Assembly (NCBI GenBank): GCA_041687755.1
Contig: JBDNJM010000078.1
Location: forward strand, 1-34,652
From: JBDNJM01 sp041687755
Lineage (GTDB): Bacteria > Planctomycetota > UBA1135 > GCA-002686595
Length of the DNA stretch: 34,652 bases
Direction: 5' to 3'
In this document: piece after piece, positions 24,082 through 31,405 of the stretch
Layout: every line of letters begins with the position of its first letter
Position numbering within the stretch: position 1 is the first letter of the stretch
The notes under the pieces: model-generated
Databases searched by the model: none
The model's input: only the letters and a program-made list of their open reading frames with translations
What the model was told of the DNA's origin: nothing
Made by a program: the position numbers and the translations under genes

Positions 24082-24836
24082 GCAACCCTGCCAAGGTGTC
24101 CTTCGAGGGCGTCGCCAAGTCATTCGATCAGCGCGGCACTCCGCTCGAGGTTCTCACCGCCGTAGATCTTGACGTTCGCGAGGGCGAGTTCCTCTGCTTG
24201 CTCGGCCCCTCGGGCTGCGGCAAGTCCACGCTGCTCAACATTGCTGGCGGCTTCGAAAAGCCCTCGGCGGGCACGGTCACGATCGACGGCGAACCCGTCC
24301 ACGGCCCTTCCAAGCGCCGCGTGTTCGTGTTCCAGGAGTACGGCATCTTTCCGTGGGCCTCGGTCTGGGACAACATCGTCCTCGGCCTGCGCGATCGGCC
24401 GAAGCCCGAGATCGCGCGCATCGCGAAGGAGACCATCGATCTCGTCGGCCTGACGGGCTTCGAGCGGTCCTACCCGATGGAGCTCTCTGGCGGCATGAAG
24501 CAACGCGTCGAGGTCGCCCGTGCCTTGGCCGTCGAGCCGGACGTGCTCTTCATGGACGAGCCCTTCGGCGCGCTCGACTCGCTGACGCGCCTGACGATGC
24601 GCTCGGAGCTGATCCGCATCTGGAAGGCCAAGCAGCCGACGATCCTGTTCGTGACGCACGACGTCGAGGAGTCGGTGCAGCTCGCCGACCGCGTCGTCGT
24701 GCTCTCGAACCGACCGGGCCGGATTGCGGATGAGGTGGAGATTGGTCTCGATCACCCGCGCGATCCTTCGGATCCCAGGTTCGCGGCGATCCGCACGCGG
24801 CTGTTCGGGGCGCTGGGCGTGCACGCGGGGGCGTAG
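24078..24836 (+). CDS. ABC transporter ATPase, NrtD/SsuB/TauB-like
   Basis: This 252-residue nucleotide-binding subunit contains Walker A GPSGCGKST, Q-loop VFQEYGIFPW, signature LSGGMKQR, Walker B VLFMDEPFGALDS with the catalytic Glu, and the switch His in FVTHDVEESVQLADR. All catalytic residues are present. It powers the importer made of the two preceding genes. The ATG at 24078 overlaps the permease stop; the frame is open further upstream but that part lies inside the permease gene. It is the last gene of the operon, followed by hairpins shared with a convergent gene. Confidence 0.92.
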   Translation: MSNPAKVSFEGVAKSFDQRGTPLEVLTAVDLDVREGEFLCLLGPSGCGKSTLLNIAGGFEKPSAGTVTIDGEPVHGPSKRRVFVFQEYGIFPWASVWDNIVLGLRDRPKPEIARIAKETIDLVGLTGFERSYPMELSGGMKQRVEVARALAVEPDVLFMDEPFGALDSLTRLTMRSELIRIWKAKQPTILFVTHDVEESVQLADRVVVLSNRPGRIADEVEIGLDHPRDPSDPRFAAIRTRLFGALGVHAGA

Positions 24837-24852
24837 CTGTCGCGCGCCAGAA

Positions 24853-24898
24853 CAGGCGCTGCGCCTGGCTTGCGGGCTCGGGCGTGACTCAGGCCCGC
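24853..24898. terminator. Candidate bidirectional terminator hairpins
   Basis: CAGGCGC (24853-24859) faces GCGCCTG (24861-24867), and GCGGGC (24872-24877) faces GCCCGC (24893-24898). They sit between the ATPase stop and the stop of the convergent lipoprotein gene. There is no strong T run. Confidence 0.38.
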
Positions 24899-26058
24899 CA
24901 CGGGCGCTGCGAACCGCCTGGAGTTCGGATCAGCTCTAGGATCGACGCGTGGAAGTTGTCCCGCCCGATGTCCAGCAGCTCCTCGAGCAGGTCGAAGAAG
25001 CGCTCGCCGTCGGCGCCTGCGTACGACAGCTGCAGCGCGGCTTCGAACCCGTGCTCGTTCGTGACGGCTTCGCACAGGAACGCGCACATCACGTAGTGCG
25101 AGAAGTGCCGGTTCACGGATGACTTGCGGGCCTTCTCGAACTCGGCGAGGAAGTCGATATCCGGGCGCTTCGCGAGCTCGGCACGAAACTGGGCCTTCAG
25201 CTCGTCCACGTCTTCGCCGGTGAGGGCGTAGCCCCCGCAGTAGGCGGCCATGCCGTTGACGAAGGGCCAGTAGAGGCCTTCGCTCTCGGGGCAGCGGAAC
25301 TCGAGGTGGTCGGGGAGATAGCCGAAGATGTAGTCCGGGCGGCCGGTGCCGGTGACAAAGCGCCCGCCGTCGTCGTCGAGGAACCCGAGGTCCTGGGCGA
25401 GGAAGTTGCACTTGGTGGCGTCGTACTTGAAGCCGTGGGCGCCCAAGAGGTCGGCCAGGCGCTCGAACCCGTAGTACTCGAGGGGTGCGGAGGCAGCGCC
25501 GGTCACTTCGGTGAACCACTCGCGGAAGCGGGCGAAGTCCGCGGCGGCGTCGAGGTCGAGAGGTGCGCTGTGATGGAAGGTCACGTCGCCGAGGGTCGTG
25601 GTCGCAAGCCTGGCCGTGTTGCGCTCGAACGGACTGAAGAAGCGGTAGCCTGAAGGGCGCGGACGGGCCTCGAATTCGACGATCTTGCGCACGGCGTGGG
25701 CGCCGTCAGGGCGCCCCAAGAAGGCGACAGTGAGCAGGTAGGACTCACCGTCGGGCGAGTAGGACTGCTGCAGCGAAGGGGCGTACGGAGAGCTCACTCC
25801 GTCGAGGGCGAAGCCGCGCAGCCCGTTGAAGAAGAAGTCGTGGGAGCGGCGGTGGGCGGCGTCGACGTAGCGCGCGGAGAACTCGCCGGTCTGGGCCTCG
25901 GACAGGAACCCGTGCAGGGAGCGCTCGAGGTCCGTGGCGCTGCGATCGTCCTCGGAGTAGATCGCGCCGAGGTTGCGCTGGACCCCGTCGACCGCCGCGG
26001 GCGCGGTGGCGCATCCGGCGGTGGCGAGCAGCAGGGCGAGGGGCTGCAGGAGTGTCAT
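24889..26058 (-). CDS. Uncharacterised lipoprotein
   Basis: The protein has 389 residues from the ATG at 26058, chosen because it begins a short lipoprotein signal (MTLLQPLALLLATAGC, lipidated Cys16); an in-frame TTG at 26076 would add six residues. I do not recognise the family. The sequence is acidic with aromatic-rich segments (RRSHDFFFNGLRGFALDGV, GRPDYIFGYLPDHLEF, YWPFVNGMAAYCGGYAL) and an all-helical-looking C-terminus (SVNRHFSHYVMCAFLCEAV ... FFDLLEELLDIGRDNFHASILELI). Several Cys are spaced through the mature part. No HExxH or Ser-hydrolase motif was seen. On its coding strand a C10 run lies 54 bases upstream of the ATG. It is convergent with the ABC operon and divergent from the secreted pair. 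Confidence 0.75.
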   Translation of the reverse strand: MTLLQPLALLLATAGCATAPAAVDGVQRNLGAIYSEDDRSATDLERSLHGFLSEAQTGEFSARYVDAAHRRSHDFFFNGLRGFALDGVSSPYAPSLQQSYSPDGESYLLTVAFLGRPDGAHAVRKIVEFEARPRPSGYRFFSPFERNTARLATTTLGDVTFHHSAPLDLDAAADFARFREWFTEVTGAASAPLEYYGFERLADLLGAHGFKYDATKCNFLAQDLGFLDDDGGRFVTGTGRPDYIFGYLPDHLEFRCPESEGLYWPFVNGMAAYCGGYALTGEDVDELKAQFRAELAKRPDIDFLAEFEKARKSSVNRHFSHYVMCAFLCEAVTNEHGFEAALQLSYAGADGERFFDLLEELLDIGRDNFHASILELIRTPGGSQRPWRA

Positions 26059-26112
26059 GGGGAGGGCGATCGTCAAGGGGTTCGGGCGTCCGCTGGGAGC
26101 GTTCAGGGTCCA

Positions 26113-26122
26113 GGGGGGGGGG
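26113..26122 (-). repeat. Poly(C)10 tract (G10 on the plus strand) upstream of the lipoprotein gene
   Basis: Ten C on the minus strand lie 54 bases before the ATG at 26058, in the same orientation and general position as the other long C tracts of the window. Confidence 0.75.
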
Positions 26123-26466
26123 CCGCGAGCAAGGCCTAGTGCTCGAGGCTAGCAGATCCGCCGCATCGCCTGTGGGGCCGCCAAGCGTTTGAGGCTGCGG
26201 GCGCCCCCGCCGCCGGCGTCGGACAGGGTCTGCTGGCCCCGGGTTGTGTCGTGGACGGCACGGCGGACTGTGTCCCTCCCCGCCTACCGAGGACTTACAG
26301 GGTTCAGCGGAACTCGGGCCCGAGTTCCGCGTCTCAGCACTCGTCGGGCGCTCACCCTTCGTGGCGCAGGCGTCCCGCTGCCAGGCAAGTTCTCCCGGAG
26401 CTCACGTTTCGGGATCCGCCGCAGGTCGGCGCATCACACTCAAAATTCCGGAACCAGAGTGCTGAC
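26123..26466. other. Divergent intergenic region with a perfect 24-bp palindrome
   Basis: About 344 bp lie between the C10 tract and the ATG at 26467. It should contain promoters for both divergent genes, but no -35/-10 pair is convincing. The standout feature is the palindrome at 26307-26330. The frame of the downstream gene is open back to 26251 but lacks coding character before 26467. Confidence 0.5.
26307..26330. promoter_or_regulatory. Perfect 24-bp palindrome, candidate operator or hairpin
   Basis: GCGGAACTCGGG is followed directly by its exact reverse complement CCCGAGTTCCGC. The centre is about 148 bp upstream of the ATG at 26467. A dyad this long suits a dimeric regulator or a cruciform/hairpin; no T tract follows. 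Confidence 0.5.
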
Positions 26467-28122
26467 ATGAATCTTGGTCTGACATGGGCTTGTACGCCGC
26501 TCGCGCTGGCGTGCGCGAGTCTTTCCGCGGCGGCGCAATCGAACGGATCGTTCACGACTTCGGAGGCCGGCTGCCCGAAGCTCACGAGCGACAGCGGCCC
26601 TGTCCTGTACGGCCGCATGCCGGCGGGGGAATGGCACCTCGACGGTTCCAGCCTGTTGTTCGAGTCCGGCGGCGCGAACTGGAGCATGAGCTCAGGCGGG
26701 GCCTTCATTCCAGTCACCGCGGGCGCGATGGCGCTGTCTATGGGGGACGACCAGGTGGTCGGTCCGCGCCAGTTGCCCTTCGCCTTCCCGTATCCCGGCG
26801 GGGCGGGCGCGACCACGGCGATCGACGTCAATTCGAACGGACGGATCTATCTGGAGAGCGGCACGAACACGTGGACCGGCGGCTACCAGGCCGACGGGAT
26901 CCTGCCGGACTTCATGGCGGCGACCCCGAGCATCTGCCCGCTGGGCGTCGACCTCAATCCTGGCGCGGGAGGCGTGGTGTGGGTCGAGACGGTGACGCTC
27001 GGCGCCGAGCAAGTCGCGGTGATCACGTGGGACTCGGTGCCTGAGTACGACGCCGGCGGCTCGAACACCGTCCAGTGCCAGTTGTGGAGCAGCGGCAGCT
27101 TTGTGATCAGCTTCGGCGAGACCAACGGCACCCTCTCCGGTGAAGACGCGTTGGTCGGTGTCTCGGCTGGCGGAGGCGCCGTCGATCCCGGGCCCAGCTC
27201 GATTCTCGCTCCCCCTGTCCTGTCGCTGACTGGTACGCCGGAAGCGGGCGGTGCGTTCACGATTTCTGCGACTGGTGTACCGGTGACCTCGACCCTGGCC
27301 ATCCTGGGAGTTGGCCTCGCGGCGCCCGTGCCCCCGATCCTCCTGGACAGCCAGGGCGCGCCAGCCGACTGCACGCTGCTGATCGATCAAATCGTCCTGA
27401 CGGAGGTCATGACCCTCGAGCCGCCCCTGGCCTCAATCAATTTCCAGCTGGGCTATGTGCCGGCGCAGGTCGGGGCGCAGCTGGAGTGCCAGGCCTTCAT
27501 CGTCGATCCGCCCCAGGGGACACCGCTGCCCATCCTGGTCTCCGACCGCGGGACCCTGACGATCGGAACCCCGAACGATCTGGTGTTCGTGATCGAAGGT
27601 TCGAGCAGCTACTACGGCAATCCTGACAACGGCGGCTTCTTCCGCCTGAAGAGCAGCGGACTCGCCACCCACGGCGACATCGTTCGACTCGAAGTGTGGG
27701 CCCAGGGCATGCCGGAGTACTTCGACGTGGAGGGCAACGCCGGGCTCGGCGCAGCGGGCTTCTTCGCGGATGGAAACGGAACCGACCCCGCCTCGATGAA
27801 CGCCTACCACGGCACCGACATCACCACGGGCCTGATCTACCGCGGGGCACAGATGCCCAGCTATGACGGGACGGGTTTGGTCGGCTGGACCGGCGCCCTC
27901 CCCGTCGGGGGGACCGATGCCGGCTACAAGTCCCTCACGTTCGACTTCACCGACTTTTCGGTGGCTGAGACTTTTGGATTCGACTGCGACACCGACGGCG
28001 GGGACTACGCCGCAGGCTTGCCGCCCTTTTCGGTCAAGGTGACGTTCGCCGCCGCGACGACGCTGACCCAAGTCGTGCAACCCATCAACAACGACCGCGC
28101 GGAAGCGGTGCTTATCCCGTGA
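26467..28122 (+). CDS. Secreted beta-rich protein, function unknown
   Basis: This 551-residue protein has a cleavable-looking signal peptide (MNLGLTWACTPLALACASLSAAAQ). The first half (about 25-240) looks like an extracellular beta-sandwich or propeller-like module: LPFAFPYPGGAG, INSNGRIYLESG-type strand, PSICPLGVDLNPGAGGVVWVET, WDSVPEYDAGGSNTVQCQLW. A middle section resembles an Ig-like fold, and the C-terminal part from about 375 is rich in Gly, Asp and aromatic residues. No catalytic motif was recognised. The ATG at 26467 is chosen because the signal peptide begins there. Its stop overlaps the start of the next gene (GTGA), so the two secreted proteins are probably made together and may act as partners. 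That pairing is inference. Confidence 0.75.
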   Translation: MNLGLTWACTPLALACASLSAAAQSNGSFTTSEAGCPKLTSDSGPVLYGRMPAGEWHLDGSSLLFESGGANWSMSSGGAFIPVTAGAMALSMGDDQVVGPRQLPFAFPYPGGAGATTAIDVNSNGRIYLESGTNTWTGGYQADGILPDFMAATPSICPLGVDLNPGAGGVVWVETVTLGAEQVAVITWDSVPEYDAGGSNTVQCQLWSSGSFVISFGETNGTLSGEDALVGVSAGGGAVDPGPSSILAPPVLSLTGTPEAGGAFTISATGVPVTSTLAILGVGLAAPVPPILLDSQGAPADCTLLIDQIVLTEVMTLEPPLASINFQLGYVPAQVGAQLECQAFIVDPPQGTPLPILVSDRGTLTIGTPNDLVFVIEGSSSYYGNPDNGGFFRLKSSGLATHGDIVRLEVWAQGMPEYFDVEGNAGLGAAGFFADGNGTDPASMNAYHGTDITTGLIYRGAQMPSYDGTGLVGWTGALPVGGTDAGYKSLTFDFTDFSVAETFGFDCDTDGGDYAAGLPPFSVKVTFAAATTLTQVVQPINNDRAEAVLIP

Positions 28123-29618
28123 AGCTCTCCTATCAAGTATTGGCTGTCGTGCTCGTCTCCTGCATGGCGCCCCTGGCGGTCGCCCAGGTGGACTACAACG
28201 GCGACTATCCCTGGTCTCAGACGGCGAACTCAGGCCCAGACGCCGACGTCGACGGGTGGTGGTACAACCTCGGGCTCACCGGCATGCGGGTCGAACTCCT
28301 GCCGGCGTCGCCCAAGCACTTGGCTGTCCAGTACGTCTTCCCCGGTTCGCCCGCGGCTGGGCTCGTGTTGCCGGGCGACGTGTTGACCGGCGCCGGCGGC
28401 GTGGCGTTCGTCGAGGACCACCAGGATGGATACGGACCGGCTGTGTTCGGAGCGCAAGGGCCAATCGGCGAGTTCGCGGTGGCCCTGGAGTCCGCGCAAA
28501 TTACGACCGGCGCAGGCGTTCTCGCCGTCTCACTCCAGCGCGCAGGCGCGGCGCTCGACGTTTCGATTCCTGTCGGCACCGCCTACGGCACCTTCGGGCC
28601 TGAGTACCCGTTCAACTGCCCCAAGAGCGACCAGATCCGCACGGAGCTGCTCGACTACCTCGTCGCCAACCAGGGAGCCAACGGCTCCTGGGGCTCACCG
28701 CCCCAGGACACGTTCGCGCCCTTGGCCCTGCTGACCAGCGACGTGCCAGAACACCGCGCGGCCGCCCTGCTCAACGTGGAATTCCATGCCGGCAACACCA
28801 CGGCCGAAGACGATTCGGACGGCCTGGTCAACTGGCGCTACATGACCGCCGGCATCGTCATCGCGGAGTACTACCTCCAGACGGGTGAAGCCAAGTGGCT
28901 CGTGGAGCTCCAGGAGATCCACGAGTTCATCATCAGCACCCAGTACCGCGATCGCTCGCAGATCAACCCGCAGTCGTACATCTCCCATCCGGGTTCCCAG
29001 CCGAACGATGAGACCCGCGCCACCGGCGGCTGGGGTCACCGACCCGGCTTCGAGGGCTACGGCCCGATCGCGATGGTGACCGCCCAGGGCGCGCTGGTGC
29101 TCGCCCTCCTGGAGAAGTGTGGCATTGAAGTCCGCCGCCAGAGCCACGACGAGGCCTACGCGTTCCTGCAGCGCGGCACGGGCACCAACGGTTACCTGTG
29201 GTACCTCGACGAGGTCGCCAACAACTCCGACTGGGCCGACATGGGCCGCACCGGCGCCTCCGCCATCGCCCACTACCTCGCGCCCTACCCGGAGCCGGAC
29301 TACCAGGTCTTTGCTCACAAGCAGTCGGCGATCATCGGCCTGCACCCCGAGTCCTTCCCCGACACTCACGGCTCGCCGCCGATGGGCATGGCCTACGCCG
29401 CAGCCGCGGGAGCTTTTGACCTGCCGAGCCTGCGCAGCCTGATGGACACCAACCGCTTTTGGTTCGCGCTCTCCCAGTGCCACGACGGCAGCTACTACTA
29501 CCAGCCCAACCGCGACAACGCCGGGTACGGCAGCGACTCGCGAATCATCGCGAGCGCGGTCACGGCGTTCGTCTTCTCGATCCCGCAGCAGAACTTGGCG
29601 GTGATCGGACGCCCCTAG
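28119..29618 (+). CDS. Secreted DUF6288-like protein (PDZ-like domain plus alpha/alpha toroid)
   Basis: This 499-residue protein starts at the GTG overlapping the previous stop and has a signal peptide ending in AVAQ. Residues about 45-160 read NLGLTGMRVELL ... FPGSPAAGLVLPGDVLTGAGG, a PDZ-like module. FNCPKSDQI follows, then repeated helical pairs with GSWG, DSDGLVNWRYMTAGIVIAEYYLQTGEAKWL, GGWGHRP and GRTGASAIAHYLAP. These resemble the terpenoid-cyclase/prenyltransferase-like toroid. From memory this architecture matches DUF6288 proteins, found in Planctomycetota and relatives, of unknown biochemical role. No DDXTAE or DXDD-type cyclase motif was seen. A possible terminator follows about 70 bp after the stop. 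Confidence 0.8.
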   Translation: MKLSYQVLAVVLVSCMAPLAVAQVDYNGDYPWSQTANSGPDADVDGWWYNLGLTGMRVELLPASPKHLAVQYVFPGSPAAGLVLPGDVLTGAGGVAFVEDHQDGYGPAVFGAQGPIGEFAVALESAQITTGAGVLAVSLQRAGAALDVSIPVGTAYGTFGPEYPFNCPKSDQIRTELLDYLVANQGANGSWGSPPQDTFAPLALLTSDVPEHRAAALLNVEFHAGNTTAEDDSDGLVNWRYMTAGIVIAEYYLQTGEAKWLVELQEIHEFIISTQYRDRSQINPQSYISHPGSQPNDETRATGGWGHRPGFEGYGPIAMVTAQGALVLALLEKCGIEVRRQSHDEAYAFLQRGTGTNGYLWYLDEVANNSDWADMGRTGASAIAHYLAPYPEPDYQVFAHKQSAIIGLHPESFPDTHGSPPMGMAYAAAAGAFDLPSLRSLMDTNRFWFALSQCHDGSYYYQPNRDNAGYGSDSRIIASAVTAFVFSIPQQNLAVIGRP

Positions 29619-29688
29619 GGGGGGCGGCTCGCCGGGCCGACGCCGCGTGCGCCCGGTCGTGGACGGGAGGCGCGGAGCCGGGGCCCAG

Positions 29689-29707
29689 ACGGGGCCAGAC
29701 CCGTTTT
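29689..29707 (+). terminator. Candidate intrinsic terminator
   Basis: ACGGG (29689-29693), six-base loop GCCAGA, CCCGT (29700-29704), with a four-T run from 29704. It lies 71 bases after the stop of the DUF6288-like gene. Confidence 0.38.
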
Positions 29708-29813
29708 GGGCAGTGGCTCGGTGGGGGGCGAGGGGGGCTGCGCGGTAGGCCCCGGCACTCCTGGATTCTTGGAAAACAACCCAACGCTCGCCGAGGGGTA
29801 CCGACTCCAGGGC

Positions 29814-30241
29814 ATGAGCAACACAATCCCCCAAGGAGCCACGAGTGATATCGAGCGGCTGATGGAGCACTCGCCCTGGCTGTCTGGGCTGGCGCGGCGG
29901 TTGGTCGCGGATGCCTCGACGGCGGAGGACCTGGTGCAGGACACGTTCGTGGCCGCGATGGAGTCCGACGCGGTCGGGAATGTGCAGCACGATCACGGGT
30001 GGTTGGCCGTGATCCTGCGGCGCAAGGCGGTCGATGAGGTCCGCAGCGGGTCCCGGCGGCGGTGGCACGAATGTGCTGCTGCGCGTCCGGAGGCCCGGCC
30101 GGGGCAGGATGAGCTGGCGGCGGCTATGGAGAGCGAGGGGCTCCTGCGCGAGGCCCTGGATGCGCTGCGCGAGCCCTACCGGAGGACGGTACAGCTCCGT
30201 TACCGAGAGGGGCGCATGCCGGCAGAGATTGCGAAGGAGGC
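29814..30241 (+). pseudogene. ECF sigma factor gene, 3' end lost at an IS256-type junction
   Basis: From the ATG at 29814 the product reads as an extracytoplasmic-function sigma factor. Region 2 contains SGLARRLVADASTAEDLVQDTFVAAME and WLAVILRRKAVDEVR. Region 4 begins LREALDALREPYRRTVQLRYREGRMPAEIAKE. The recognition helix that should follow (typically a V-x-TVK-x-R segment) is missing: after about 30238 the frame turns into unrelated sequence ending at 30338, while another frame picks up a transposase. The protein would lack the -35-binding helix. Planctomycetes carry many such ECF genes beside surface-protein or kinase genes; the original partner here has been replaced by mobile-element debris. 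Confidence 0.8.
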
Positions 30242-30880
30242 GACGGAACGAAGGAACTCGTCGCCGTCCACGACGGCGAGCGTGAAAGCGAGCAGTCCTG
30301 GACCGAGGTCTTGGTCGACCTCAAGTCGCGCGGGCTGACCATCCCCCCCAAGCTGGCCATCGCGGACGGAGCGCTCGGCTTCTGGAAGGCCGCCGCCAAG
30401 GTCTGGCCGACGACCGGGGGGCAGCGCTGCTGGGTGCACAAGATCGCGAACGTCCTGAACAAGATGCCCAAGGCGATCCACCCCAAGGTCAAGGCCGCAC
30501 TCACCGAGGTCTGGAACGCCGAAACACAGGACGACGCCGAGAAAGCCATCGCAGTCTTCGAGTCCAGCTACAGCGCGAAGTACCCCAAGGCCGTCCAGTG
30601 CTTGCTTAAGGACCGCGAAGTCATGCTCGCCTTCTACGCCTACCCGGCCGAACACTGGCGCCATCTCCGGACCACCAACCACATCGAATCCACCTTCGCC
30701 ACGGTCAGGCTCCGAACCAGCCGGACCAAGGGGGCCGGGTCACGAGCGGCGTGCCTCGCCATGACCTACAAGCTCGCCAAGTCCGCCGAAAGGACCTGGC
30801 GCAAGCTGAACGGCAGCAAACACCTCGGTGACGTCATCCGAGGCGTCCAATTCAAGGACGGCATCAAGGTCGCCGCGTGA
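30242..30880 (+). pseudogene. IS256-family (Mutator-type) transposase, C-terminal fragment
   Basis: From DGTKELVAVHDGERESEQSWTEVLVDLKSRGL the frame continues through PKLAIADGALGFWKAAAKV, QRCWVHKIANVLNKMPK, KYPKAVQCLLKDREVMLAFYAYPAEHWRHLRTTNHIESTFATVRLRTSRTKG to a stop at 30878-30880. The second catalytic Asp (ADGA), the CxxH motif (CWVH) and the final Glu (HIEST) are present. The N-terminal half with the first Asp and the left terminal repeat are gone, so it cannot transpose. The right end of the element appears to lie at about 30920, just before IS3-type sequence. The left edge abuts the broken sigma-factor gene exactly, implying a deletion or recombination after insertion. Confidence 0.85.
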
Positions 30881-30889
30881 ACTCACCAG

Positions 30890-30920
30890 ATTTTCCGTCC
30901 ACAGCTCTTGGCAATACCTC
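30890..30920 (+). mobile_element. Probable right end of the IS256-type element
   Basis: The stretch ending CCACAGCTCTTGGCAATACC (to about 30920) resembles the T-rich end with a terminal C-T-C seen at many IS256-group elements. It follows the transposase stop by about 10-40 bases. No matching left inverted repeat was found in the window. Confidence 0.45.
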
Positions 30921-30935
30921 GAAGAACGGTCACGA

Positions 30936-31188
30936 CGCAAATCGACGGAACGCTGCGTGACCAACTATTGAACGGGGAGCTCTTCTGCACCCTGCGGGTG
31001 GCGCAGGTCGTCCTTGGGGGTGGCTATGTCGCTGCAACCACGTGCGTCCGCACAGCTCGCTGGGGTACCGGCCACCGGCGCCAGAGGCGGTACGAGCCCT
31101 GTGTCCAGGCCCTGCTCCGGTCTCGGTGGACTTTCCGACATGCTCCTCCCGGAAGAATTTTCTATCGGGCCTGCGCAGTCTCCCATAG
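30936..31188 (+). pseudogene. IS3-type integrase (orfB) C-terminal remnant with frameshift
   Basis: One frame reads TLRDQLLNGELFCTLRVAQVV (to about 31015). After a shift another reads NHVRPHSSLGYRPPAPEAV (from 31036) and runs to TAG 31186-31188. Together these match the conserved end of IS3-family DDE integrases (LRDELLNGE-F-L-EA-V ... YN-RPHSSLGYRPPAPE). The catalytic core is missing. The segment from 31087 onward reappears, diverged, at 33994-34122. Confidence 0.8.
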
Positions 31189-31215
31189 CCTCTAGTACAG
31201 GTTTAGGGCTCTCGT
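31087..31215 (+). repeat. Left copy of a diverged direct repeat derived from an IS3-type 3' end
   Basis: This segment aligns in the same orientation with 33994-34122. Shared blocks include GCGGTAC, CCAGGC, GTCTCGG, TATCGGGC-TGCGCAG and CATAGCCT. By eye about seven bases in ten match, with few gaps. The two copies flank the lower-GC gene at 31406 and the RAYT debris. Confidence 0.7.
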
Positions 31216-31405
31216 CAAAAGCGCACCAGCTACCCCTCTGTGCCAACGTGAGTGAGACAGCCTTCCGACAGCGCTCACTAAACCTGACCCGCAGCTGTCT
31301 CAGAATCCTTGCCAGCTTCCGTACCGGCTGTTAGCTTCGCCCTCTACCTTCCTGCAGCTGCTCTTACCGACCTCGGTGCGCCCGGCATCTTCTAGCGCGC
31401 AACAC
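31216..31405. other. Short intergenic region before the passenger gene
   Basis: It contains a GAGACAG / CTGTCTC inverted repeat pair near 31253 and 31296, which could fold into a long-loop hairpin. No convincing promoter was assigned. Confidence 0.3.
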
